In this document: positions 6,858-13,199 of the stretch, piece by piece
Position numbering within the stretch: position 1 is the first letter of the stretch
How the letters are laid out: every line of letters begins with the position of its first letter
Assembly (NCBI GenBank): GCA_030601665.1
Contig: JAUWBP010000008.1
Coordinates: 1 to 16,298, forward strand
Length of the DNA: 16,298 bases
From: Hadesarchaea archaeon
GTDB lineage: Archaea > Hadarchaeota > Hadarchaeia > Hadarchaeales > Hadarchaeaceae
Direction: 5' to 3'
Made by a program: the position numbers and the translations under genes
Notes under the pieces: model-generated
The model's input: the letters and a program-made list of their open reading frames with translations, nothing else
What the model was told of the DNA's origin: nothing
Databases searched by the model: none

Positions 6858-7181
6858 TTAGCTATATTCCCTCCAGGTGTGACTGCACTTTGCACAGCGA
6901 TAGAACCTCGTCGTTGGTTCGTCTCCTCCACGTGTCTGCCTCAGCCACCAATATGCCATTTCGTGCCCGCATTTGAGACATTTAGCCCTAATTGTCGGCA
7001 GCGCTGGCTTCGTCTCCTCTATCACCGCTACCATCTCCTCTCGCTTGGCTGGTTTGACGACTTTGTATTCCTCCAATTTTGCCTCTTTTGCGACATAACC
7101 ACATGCGTTGCAAACTAAAACTGGACCCTCCTTAACTTGCTTGGGCAACATTAGGTTCCCACACTTTGGACAGAATTGCAT
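6858..7181 (-). CDS. tfs: Transcription elongation factor S (TFS, TFIIS/RPB9-like)
   Basis: Reactivates backtracked RNA polymerase by stimulating transcript cleavage. 107 residues with two zinc ribbons: C4, C7, C24, C27 at the N-terminus (FCPKCG, CNACGYV) and C68, C71, C96, C99 at the C-terminus (CLKCGHEM, CAKCSHTWREY). The cleavage-inducing acidic pair D87-E88 sits in RGGDEPTTRFYRC, so this is an active TFS, not an inactive paralogue. The ATG at 7179-7181 follows the Nudix stop by 4 nt, with GGTGAG overlapping that stop. Length and layout are normal for the family. Confidence 0.96.
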   Translation of the reverse strand: MQFCPKCGNLMLPKQVKEGPVLVCNACGYVAKEAKLEEYKVVKPAKREEMVAVIEETKPALPTIRAKCLKCGHEMAYWWLRQTRGGDEPTTRFYRCAKCSHTWREYS

Positions 7182-7185
7182 GCAC

Positions 7186-7578
7186 TCACCTAAACCCCGC
7201 GTCCTTTAAAATTCGTGCATGATCGAATGCAAGCTTGCGCCAAGGGATGTGCTTGAAAATCCTCGCTTCTTGAGCGTCGCTGCTTGCCCTTAACCTGCCG
7301 CCCGCCCGTCTCGCCAAGTAGCACGCGCTGACGACATGTCCCCGCGGGTCGCGCTTTGGATCCGAATACACACCCACGAGCTTCCCCAGCTTGACTTTTA
7401 AACCTGTCTCCTCCTCCGCCTCACGCGCTGCTGCATCTTCAATCCTTTCACCATAACGCACGAAGCCGCCTGGTAAAGCCCACCTCCCCTTGAACGGCTT
7501 ATTCCTTCGCTTGATTAACGCCAAGCCCCCGGGGACTCGGATGATAATATCGACTACGAGCATCGGGCGCCGCCTCAA
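7186..7578 (-). CDS. Nudix hydrolase (ADP-ribose pyrophosphatase-like)
   Basis: Hydrolyses a nucleoside diphosphate linked to another moiety; the substrate is not determined. The complete Nudix box runs from G38 to L60 (G-x5-E-x7-REAEEETGL), with metal ligands in REAEEE. It is preceded by ALIKRRNKPFKGRWALPGG, the pattern of archaeal ADP-ribose pyrophosphatases. 130 residues from a TTG at 7578 that has GGGGTG 7 nt upstream. An ATG at 7563 (GAGG 9 nt upstream) would drop five residues. The TTG is preferred because homologues usually have a few residues before the first strand. It lies 4 nt after the signal peptidase gene. A housecleaning role is inferred. Confidence 0.88.
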   Translation of the reverse strand: MRRRPMLVVDIIIRVPGGLALIKRRNKPFKGRWALPGGFVRYGERIEDAAAREAEEETGLKVKLGKLVGVYSDPKRDPRGHVVSACYLARRAGGRLRASSDAQEARIFKHIPWRKLAFDHARILKDAGFR

Positions 7579-7582
7579 GCGC

Positions 7583-8131
7583 TCACACCCCTTGGTACCA
7601 GAGCGATAGATGGCCCAGCTCCGGGATCACGAAAATTACCTTGCCTATAATTTGCTCGGGTCTGACAAGAGACGTGTCCGGGGATTTGTTACGATCTCCC
7701 TTCGTCGTTAACCGGGCCTCCCCGTCCTCGTTCCTTATATCTACGACTCGGTGGACGAGCGGGTACGGTTCACCCCTGTCAACCACGATGACATCGCCGA
7801 CCGATATCTCCGTGACGGAACCCACGCCCTGAGTAACAAGCATGTCCCCGCGCTCGAACCCACCCTGAAGTGGAAATTGTGAGGGGTCGTAACCACGCTC
7901 CTCGAAATACTCCCTCCAGCTCTCATCCTCGTGCTTCATGCTGTCGGATATGACTGCCCTCCAGTACGTATCAGTCCGCATAGCCAAGACTAGGACGCTG
8001 CCCATGGCGAAATAGAGGATTCCTAAAATCAGGACGAATCCCAGTACCTCTCGAACGATATTGTTGCCAAATATCTTTACTGCAAATTCCCTAACCACAC
8101 GTAGCTTCTTCCGTGATTTTTTCCTCACCAA
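7583..8131 (-). CDS. Signal peptidase I (S26B, Sec11-like)
   Basis: Membrane serine protease that removes signal peptides outside the cytoplasmic membrane. A basic N-terminus (RKKSRKKLRVVREF) precedes one membrane segment, about VLGFVLILGILYFAMGSVLVLAM. The archaeal/ER-type triad follows: serine in VISDSM, histidine in PLVHRVV, aspartate in TTKGDRNKSPD. About 25 extra residues (HEDESWREYFEERGYDP...) lie between the SDSM serine motif and the FERGD strand, as in some euryarchaeal homologues. No clear second membrane segment is seen at the C-terminus. A TTG at 8131 fits best: GGGAGG 7 nt upstream and no overlap with DUF99. An ATG at 8146 or TTG at 8176 would extend into DUF99. Odd company among information-processing genes. 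Confidence 0.88.
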   Translation of the reverse strand: MVRKKSRKKLRVVREFAVKIFGNNIVREVLGFVLILGILYFAMGSVLVLAMRTDTYWRAVISDSMKHEDESWREYFEERGYDPSQFPLQGGFERGDMLVTQGVGSVTEISVGDVIVVDRGEPYPLVHRVVDIRNEDGEARLTTKGDRNKSPDTSLVRPEQIIGKVIFVIPELGHLSLWYQGV

Positions 8132-8132
8132 G

Positions 8133-8747
8133 CTAGGCCCTCCCATAACTCTCACCACGCACCATGGCTGTGGCAATCAGGTGCGCGGCTCTCAACGGCT
8201 CCGGAATCAGGCTGCGTGTCGAAGTCAGTTTTACCACCTGCTCGGCATCGGCGCGCCTTATGCCGACAAACTGCACGTAAATGGGCGCCGCTCGACGTTT
8301 GGTCCTCACTGAATAAATTTTGCCCGAGCCCTTAACTACTTCCCACCGCTCACGCCAGCTGGGGAGATGCTTAATCGCCTTCTGGACATCCGCCATGTTC
8401 GGCCGCTCCCTAGAGACGACAATTACAGGCAGACCGGTCTGTTTGAATACCGCCCTGATGTCGAGCACATTGAACCCCGCGAAGGTTACGCCGTCCACCA
8501 TCACTATCCTGAGCTGCCCTCGGTGGCGACTTCGATTAATCATCTCAACCACGCGTTCGGTCGCGTTGGTTCCATCCTGTTCGATGGTGGTGCTCAAAAC
8601 CCCGTCGAGCCATCTGCCCCCCCTGAAAACGACTCCTACAAGCGGGACTTCCCCTCTCGCATGCGGCTCGAATGGTCCATCATCTATGCCGAGAACCCTT
8701 ATCTCTGGCTTTATCTTCCAAAATTTGACCTTTTGCAACCAATGCAC
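8133..8747 (-). CDS. DUF99 family protein (endonuclease V-like fold)
   Basis: 204 residues of the archaeal DUF99 family, which shares the RNase H-like fold of endonuclease V. Catalytic activity has not been established for it as far as I know. Family marks are IRVLGIDDGPF near the start, VPLVGVVFRGGRWLDGV, VMVDGVTFAGFNVLDI in the middle, LPVIVVSRERPNM, and the C-terminal PEPLRAAHLIATAMVRGES. The acidic residues of GIDDGPF and VMVDGVTF fall where RNase H-fold metal ligands would sit. The start is taken as GTG at 8747; a TTG three codons later (8738) with GGGTG upstream is equally possible. It sits between rpoL and the signal peptidase gene. Confidence 0.88.
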   Translation of the reverse strand: MHWLQKVKFWKIKPEIRVLGIDDGPFEPHARGEVPLVGVVFRGGRWLDGVLSTTIEQDGTNATERVVEMINRSRHRGQLRIVMVDGVTFAGFNVLDIRAVFKQTGLPVIVVSRERPNMADVQKAIKHLPSWRERWEVVKGSGKIYSVRTKRRAAPIYVQFVGIRRADAEQVVKLTSTRSLIPEPLRAAHLIATAMVRGESYGRA

Positions 8748-8767
8748 CCATAAGGAGCGCCACGCGG

Positions 8768-9049
8768 TTATTTCTTGAGTCCCCGCTGCAACTGCTTCTG
8801 TAGCTCTCTCAACTGCCCCGCTACCCGTCCAGCTGCATCCGTGAGAACACGCTCGGGTGTCTTTCCTTTTTTTGTCTTCACGTAAAACTTGGGGGGTTCC
8901 GTAAGAGGGTGCTCAATCACATAAGATGCCGCGATGACGTGTTTGTCGTCGTACAGGGACTTGCGCAAGAGGTTGCAGAAGGTGTGGTCTTCCCCTCTCA
9001 CCTTTATCAGTAAACTTCCTTCACCCTTTTCAACAAGCTCAAGTTCCAC
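8768..9049 (-). CDS. rpoL: DNA-directed RNA polymerase subunit L
   Basis: RpoL (Rpb11/AC19 homologue) pairs with RpoD to nucleate assembly of archaeal RNA polymerase. 93 residues, a normal length. The diagnostic motif GEDHTFCNLLRKSLYDD (about 19-35) is intact, followed by VIAASYVIEHPLTEPPKFYVKT and a long C-terminal helix rich in Lys, Gln and Leu. GTG start at 9049 with AAGGTG 5 nt upstream. It lies 23 nt after the small 72-aa gene, in the csl4 unit. Confidence 0.97.
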   Translation of the reverse strand: MELELVEKGEGSLLIKVRGEDHTFCNLLRKSLYDDKHVIAASYVIEHPLTEPPKFYVKTKKGKTPERVLTDAAGRVAGQLRELQKQLQRGLKK

Positions 9050-9072
9050 GACTACACCTTACCTAACTTGTT

Positions 9073-9291
9073 TCATCGATTTATGGGGATTGCGGGGGTT
9101 TTGAGGAGCCCCCTTATCTTGCGCTCCAGCTCGCGGGCCTCCTCCTTCGAGCCAAATACCTCTATCTTAACCGCCCTGGGACGCGACTCCGCTGCCAAGT
9201 CCACTTCCAGCTTCCCGAGCTCCTCCATCAGCGCGACAAGCTGGGAAGCGTCCTTCACGCGCACGTTTATGGTTCGCTTTCGTTTTTGCAT
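9073..9291 (-). CDS. Small conserved-looking protein of unknown function between csl4 and rpoL
   Basis: I do not recognise this family. The 72-residue product starts at an ATG that shares its A with the TAA stop of csl4 (TAATG), which strongly suggests translational coupling. The frame is open further upstream, but that part runs inside csl4. Predicted layout is strand (INVRV), helix (ASQLVALMEELGK), two strands (LEVDLAA, AVKIEVFGS), helix (KEEARELERKIRGLL). This small alpha/beta order recalls KH-like RNA-binding modules, but no GxxG loop is evident. Basic at the start (MQKRKR). Its place between an exosome subunit and an RNA polymerase subunit hints at an RNA-related role. That is inference only. 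Confidence 0.75.
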   Translation of the reverse strand: MQKRKRTINVRVKDASQLVALMEELGKLEVDLAAESRPRAVKIEVFGSKEEARELERKIRGLLKTPAIPINR

Positions 9292-9869
9292 TAGAGGGCT
9301 CCCTGGCGGTAATCGCTCGCGAGCTTCCTGAACTCTACATTGCCACATTCCGAGCAGCGAAGTTTGGAATCCTCTCGCTCGAGCAGCGCACGACAGCGCG
9401 AGCAGGTCGCCACAATCACCCCTAGGTCATCGCCAGCCGTCAAGAGCTGAACGGGCGCCCTGCGCGCGTTCATGACCCGCGCACGGACGATATCGCCTGG
9501 TTTAAACTGACGGCGCATATCCTCGACATAACCGGTATGAACCTGAGAAACGTGGATCGAGCCCGTATTCGGAAGGGGAAGCTCCCGATCTTCGCGCCCG
9601 CGCAGGACTCCTATGTAAACGTTCGCGCTCTGGTCCCTTACCTCCTCCACCCGCCCAACCACCACATCGTCACGCTTCAGCGCCGGTGGGCCTAGAGTGC
9701 GGGAAAAGACCGAGATGTGCTTGGTTCGAACATCGACGAGCACCACGCCGGTACAGGACGAATAAATCTTGCCATTCTCCTCGTATGCCCCATCGCCCGG
9801 GACGAACTCCTCCGCAGTTGCGAGGAAGTCCCCAGGAATGACAAAATCACTTGTTTTTATTTCCGCCAT
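9291..9869 (-). CDS. csl4: Exosome complex RNA-binding protein Csl4
   Basis: Cap subunit of the archaeal exosome, which recruits DnaG and RNA to the Rrp41/Rrp42 ring for 3'-5' decay and tailing. 192 residues in three parts. The N-terminal domain includes FVIPGDFLATAEEFVPGDGAYEE. An S1 domain (about 65-145) contains IHVSQVHTGYVEDMRRQFKPGDIVRARV. A C-terminal zinc ribbon has C156, C159, C172 and C175 (CSRC, CSEC). ATG at 9869 preceded by GGTGGG; a TATA-like element lies 38 nt upstream. It probably heads the unit running to rpoL and beyond. Confidence 0.95.
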   Translation of the reverse strand: MAEIKTSDFVIPGDFLATAEEFVPGDGAYEENGKIYSSCTGVVLVDVRTKHISVFSRTLGPPALKRDDVVVGRVEEVRDQSANVYIGVLRGREDRELPLPNTGSIHVSQVHTGYVEDMRRQFKPGDIVRARVMNARRAPVQLLTAGDDLGVIVATCSRCRALLEREDSKLRCSECGNVEFRKLASDYRQGAL

Positions 9870-9907
9870 GTTGGTCCCACCTTAATTAGCCTAAAGCCGA
9901 GTTTAAA
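9870..9907 (-). promoter_or_regulatory. Promoter and short leader of csl4
   Basis: In the 68-base gap between dph2 and csl4 the minus strand carries GATAAGTTTAAACT. Its TATA-like core TTTAAA (9907-9902) lies 38 nt before the csl4 ATG, predicting a leader of about 10 nt. The leader ends GGTGGGACCAAC. The same geometry and ending occur before the small OB-fold gene at 6808. Confidence 0.55.
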
Positions 9908-9937
9908 CTTATCCTTTACATTAGCGACATCGAGGGG

Positions 9938-10942
9938 TTAGAAATCTCCCTTACCTGCTTTATCCATTTGGTAGGGCTCAAATTTTGCTTTCCCAAGCAT
10001 GACCCGCGCCTCGAATGGGGTCAGGATTGGCCGCTCAAATCGCTCCGCGTCATCTATGGGTATGCGCGGGCAGGCGACGCAGATGAACCCGTCGAGCCCA
10101 AAATCACCCAGCTCCTCTGGCATCACCTCATCGAGCGCAAGTACATGCGCGACCTTACCGGCCCGCTTAAGATCCCTAGCCAGCCTCGCCGCGAGCTTGA
10201 AGCGGGCCTGCCCGGGCTTGGTGCTCACAATGATGCCGAACCGCTTGCCCGCTGCAGCTCGAACGATCATCGCCTTTCTCCTCCGCATGAAAGCGTCGAC
10301 ATCCGGGGCGAGAACCTTGAAGCCCTCCGAAATCGGGTTTACAGCTAAAACCCGCTTGCCGGTCGCGAGCGCTGCACCCAGTGGGTGAAACTCACCTGTA
10401 CCTATGTAAAGAAAACCGTCGACGCGGGTGGCAATCGAGCGGGCACAACCGAAATCACAACCTAGAAGTTGTCCGGGGTACTTCGCCCTCGGTCCCGGCC
10501 TGCCGATAAATGGTTTGATCCCGCGCGAGCGCAGGAGCTTCGCGACCCCCTGCAGGTGGGCAATATGCTGAACGTTTGTGAGTAGCCCCACGCGCTTGAA
10601 CTTCAACTCGGGTAACACTCGCTCAACCACCCTGAGCGGGTCGGCTGGCATGCGCGCCTCGATATAGATGGTCGGTAAACAGGTGGATACCCTCATGTCC
10701 GCATGTCCGTAGTGAACCAGCACGTCACATCCAAGCTGTTTAGCCCTTTCATCGGCTGGATCACAAGCACCATAACAACTATCTGCCAACACGAGTGTTT
10801 CAACGCCCGCCTCCGCGAAAGGTTCCACAATTTCTTGCAGGTATTGCCTCAATCCCGCGGGGAGTTGAATCCCCGCTCGCTTCGCTCGATGTTGCCTTAA
10901 AAATCGTTTAACTCGCGCCCTTTCGAAATCGTAAATGCTCAA
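9938..10942 (-). CDS. dph2: Diphthamide biosynthesis protein Dph2
   Basis: Catalyses the first step of diphthamide formation on elongation factor 2, transferring a 3-amino-3-carboxypropyl group from SAM with a 4Fe-4S cluster by a non-classical radical mechanism. 334 residues in three similar domains, each giving one cluster cysteine. These are likely C60 (DSCYGACD), C162 (GQLLGCDFG) and C291 (VACPRIPIDD), matching the C59/C163/C287 layout of the Pyrococcus enzyme. GTGEFHPLGAAL is a conserved mid-domain segment. The start is a TTG at 10942 with GGTGG 7 nt upstream. It is divergent from nreA and separated from csl4 by a promoter, so it may be its own unit. Confidence 0.95.
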   Translation of the reverse strand: MSIYDFERARVKRFLRQHRAKRAGIQLPAGLRQYLQEIVEPFAEAGVETLVLADSCYGACDPADERAKQLGCDVLVHYGHADMRVSTCLPTIYIEARMPADPLRVVERVLPELKFKRVGLLTNVQHIAHLQGVAKLLRSRGIKPFIGRPGPRAKYPGQLLGCDFGCARSIATRVDGFLYIGTGEFHPLGAALATGKRVLAVNPISEGFKVLAPDVDAFMRRRKAMIVRAAAGKRFGIIVSTKPGQARFKLAARLARDLKRAGKVAHVLALDEVMPEELGDFGLDGFICVACPRIPIDDAERFERPILTPFEARVMLGKAKFEPYQMDKAGKGDF

Positions 10943-10955
10943 ATAACTTCCACCA

Positions 10956-10961
10956 TTTATT
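10956..10961 (+). promoter_or_regulatory. TATA-like element for nreA
   Basis: Plus-strand TTTATT, centred about 34 nt before the nreA ATG at 10992. It lies inside the expected dph2 leader, so the two divergent promoters would overlap face to face. Confidence 0.35.
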
Positions 10962-10973
10962 GGTCAATACGCC

Positions 10974-10981
10974 AAATATAA
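10974..10981 (-). promoter_or_regulatory. TATA-like element for dph2
   Basis: Minus-strand TTATATTT, centred about 36 nt before the dph2 TTG, the spacing expected for a short archaeal leader. It lies in the 49-base gap shared with the divergent nreA gene. Confidence 0.45.
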
Positions 10982-10991
10982 TGGGTATCGC

Positions 10992-12320
10992 ATGCTGTCA
11001 ACCAAGGTCAAATGGCTCCGTGACATCATCGCGCCCGAACAAGTTGGTGAACTCGCAGCATCCAGAGAAATCGAAGTTGCCCGAGTCCCATCGAGCTCCC
11101 TTTGCCTGCTGTGCAAGGGCGGACGAATGCTTTGTGGCAAGCTGAGATGCCCAATCGTGGCCAAAGCGCAATCGCTCGCCAAATCGAGCCTGCAAATCAC
11201 CTCTCCCCACATCCAGGGCTCAACGCCTCCTGGAGTATTCGTCGGACGCATAGGCTATCCCAAAGTTTGCATCGGTCCCATGGTGCCTCCCTACCTGGGC
11301 GACACCGAGATTCTCGACACCCCTGAATTCTGGATCGGTAAGGGAATCCAAGAGATAATCGATTATCGCTTTGCCCTAATCCGAGGGAAGGTACGGGCGA
11401 ACGTTTACGATGCCCGGGGCGGCGGGAGGCTGCTCGATGTGCTACAGGAGCTGGCAATGGGAAAGCGACCCGTCGACGCCGAAGCCGTGCTCACGAGAGT
11501 TCCAAATAAGGTGATAACCCTGAGCGGGGAAACCCAACCATTCGGCCCCTCCGCACCGTTACGCTCGTTCATGACATCGGACGTGAGCGTCGATCGAAGG
11601 GTAGAGGGCGCATTCTACGACCGCGACCTGAAGGCGGCCGATGCGATCGTTGAGCTTTATAACGATGATGTCTTGGTCACACGAATTCAACGGGCTTTCA
11701 GCATGGGTATGTTCGGGTTCCAAAAGCGGAGAAAGCTGGTCCCAACGCGGTGGAGCATAACCGCCGTCGACTCCATCCTCTCCCTCGAACTCATCGACCG
11801 GATAAAACAGCACAACACGATCGATGAGTACCGCGTCTACTCCTTCGAAAACCTCGACAATCGATTCGTGGCAATTCTTATGCCAGAGCGATGGAGCTTC
11901 GAGTGGATCGAGGCATGGTTTCCTGGGACCACCTGGAATCCCGACGAGCGAATCAGCGCCCCGGCGATGATGGGTGATTGGGAGCCCTACCGGGGGAGAA
12001 CGACCTACCCAGATGTTGGGGGATGTTACTACTCAAGTAGGCTGGCGGTGGCAGAGCGGCTCAATCAGGAACGGCGGCAGGCCTCGGCGCTCGTGCTCCG
12101 GGAGGTCCACCCTGGCTACATCTTGCCCGTAGGCGTCTGGAACGTGCGGGAGAGCATTCGGCAGACGATGCAGCAGGAGCCACATAAATTTGATAACTTT
12201 CAGGCTGCGTTGGGCTTCGCGCAGACGAAACTCACGATCCCACTGCGCAAGTGGATTATAACAAGCGAGCTGTTGAAGCGTGCTCTCTTCCAGAAAAAGA
12301 TTACGGAGTTTGTCGCATGA
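10992..12320 (+). CDS. nreA: DNA repair protein NreA with C-terminal PIP box
   Basis: Nre family (DUF650/DUF651), an archaeal repair factor shown in Haloferax to act with UvrABC in a PCNA-dependent way. 442 residues. An N-terminal four-cysteine cluster (C38, C41, C48, C53 in SLCLLCKGGRMLCGKLRC) is followed by the family signature PKVCIGPMVPPYLGDTE near 90. Later segments are DPRGGG-like YDARGGGRLLDVLQELAM, GPSAPLR, MFGFQKRRKLVPTRWSITAVD and ILPVGVWNVRESIR. The last residues, QKKITEFV (434-441), fit a PIP box (Q-x-x-I-x-x-F-x), pointing to docking on the PCNA encoded in this window. ATG start; its stop overlaps the next gene's start (ATGA). Divergent from dph2. Confidence 0.94.
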   Translation: MLSTKVKWLRDIIAPEQVGELAASREIEVARVPSSSLCLLCKGGRMLCGKLRCPIVAKAQSLAKSSLQITSPHIQGSTPPGVFVGRIGYPKVCIGPMVPPYLGDTEILDTPEFWIGKGIQEIIDYRFALIRGKVRANVYDARGGGRLLDVLQELAMGKRPVDAEAVLTRVPNKVITLSGETQPFGPSAPLRSFMTSDVSVDRRVEGAFYDRDLKAADAIVELYNDDVLVTRIQRAFSMGMFGFQKRRKLVPTRWSITAVDSILSLELIDRIKQHNTIDEYRVYSFENLDNRFVAILMPERWSFEWIEAWFPGTTWNPDERISAPAMMGDWEPYRGRTTYPDVGGCYYSSRLAVAERLNQERRQASALVLREVHPGYILPVGVWNVRESIRQTMQQEPHKFDNFQAALGFAQTKLTIPLRKWIITSELLKRALFQKKITEFVA

Positions 12321-13129
12321 ACATCGAGTACTCCAATATGAACTGTAAAACTGCACTCTCGCCCAGCAAGCTACCTGGGCTGCGCTATTCGCTTAACCCA
12401 TACCTGGGCTGCGAGCACAGCTGCGTCTACTGCTATTCTCCATCAACGCTCCGTGACGAGTGGATGGGATTAAACTGGGGAAAGTTCGTTCGGGCAAAGC
12501 AAAACATCGTTGAGGTACTGGCACGTGAAGTGAAACGGAAACCAAATGGTACTGTTGGTGTCAGCACGGTATGCGACCCTTATCAACCACTTGAGGCAAA
12601 ACTCGAGCTGACGCGAAAATGCATCGAGCTGCTGTCGAGACACGGCTTTCCCGTGTCGATCCAGACGAAGTCGAGCTTAGTGCTTCGCGATGTCGACTTA
12701 ATCGTGCCAGAAAAATTTGACGTTGGGGTGACGATAACCACGATGGATCGCAAGCTAGCAAAAAAAATTGAACCTCGAGCGTCCCCGCCTGAAGCAAGAG
12801 CGCAGACGCTTGAGGAATTCTCGTCTCGTGGAGTAGAAACGTGGCTATTCTTGGGCCCCATCATCCCCGAGCTCAATAACAGCGAGGATAGCCTGAGGCA
12901 GGTAATCGAAGTCGCCCACCGAACCCGCAGCAAGCTCATCTGCGACAGGCTCAACCTGAGGCATTGGGTGCTCGATAGGCTAACTCCAGTGCTTAAGGAG
13001 GAGCGCCCTGAGCTGGCTGAACAGCTACCTGATCTCATCCGGGAGCAATCGAAGAGTTGGCGCAAAGTCCGTTCAAATGTTGAGTCGATTTGCAGGGAGT
13101 TGGGAGTGGGATGCGAGCCGGCTTTTTGA
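12317..13129 (+). CDS. Radical SAM protein of the SPL (spore photolyase-like) family
   Basis: 270 residues of the COG1533 type: a radical SAM enzyme distantly related to spore photoproduct lyase. The reaction is unknown. The cluster cysteines are C32, C36 and C39 in LGCEHSCVYCYS (CxxxCxxC). Other marks are NPYLGC before them, TVCDPYQPLEAKLELTRKCIELL, FPVSIQTKSSLVLRD and VGVTITTMD. The ATG overlaps the nreA stop by four bases (ATGA), so the two are translationally coupled. That pairing suggests a DNA-repair or DNA/RNA-modification role alongside NreA. Although COG1533 is labelled DNA repair photolyase in databases, this protein is too short and divergent for that activity to be assumed. Confidence 0.88.
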   Translation: MNIEYSNMNCKTALSPSKLPGLRYSLNPYLGCEHSCVYCYSPSTLRDEWMGLNWGKFVRAKQNIVEVLAREVKRKPNGTVGVSTVCDPYQPLEAKLELTRKCIELLSRHGFPVSIQTKSSLVLRDVDLIVPEKFDVGVTITTMDRKLAKKIEPRASPPEARAQTLEEFSSRGVETWLFLGPIIPELNNSEDSLRQVIEVAHRTRSKLICDRLNLRHWVLDRLTPVLKEERPELAEQLPDLIREQSKSWRKVRSNVESICRELGVGCEPAF

Positions 13130-13199
13130 ACTAATCCTTTTTCCAACAAATAACTCTTTTACCGTGAAACTTTCAATTTCCAGAAGGAGGGTGAAGAAC
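13130..13199 (+). promoter_or_regulatory. Spacer with terminator-like T-tract and strong Shine-Dalgarno
   Basis: After the SPL-like gene's stop comes CCTTTTTCC, then an AT-rich stretch (AAATAACTC) that may be a weak promoter. AAGGAGGGTGA, a near-perfect Shine-Dalgarno, ends 5 nt before the TTG at 13200. A new transcript may therefore begin here. Confidence 0.4.

Noticed and set aside
13077..13199. Upstream extension of the B12 radical SAM protein to the ATG at 13077
   Set aside because: It would overlap the end of the SPL-like gene, and the added residues do not resemble the family; the AAGGAGGGTGA site points to the TTG at 13200.
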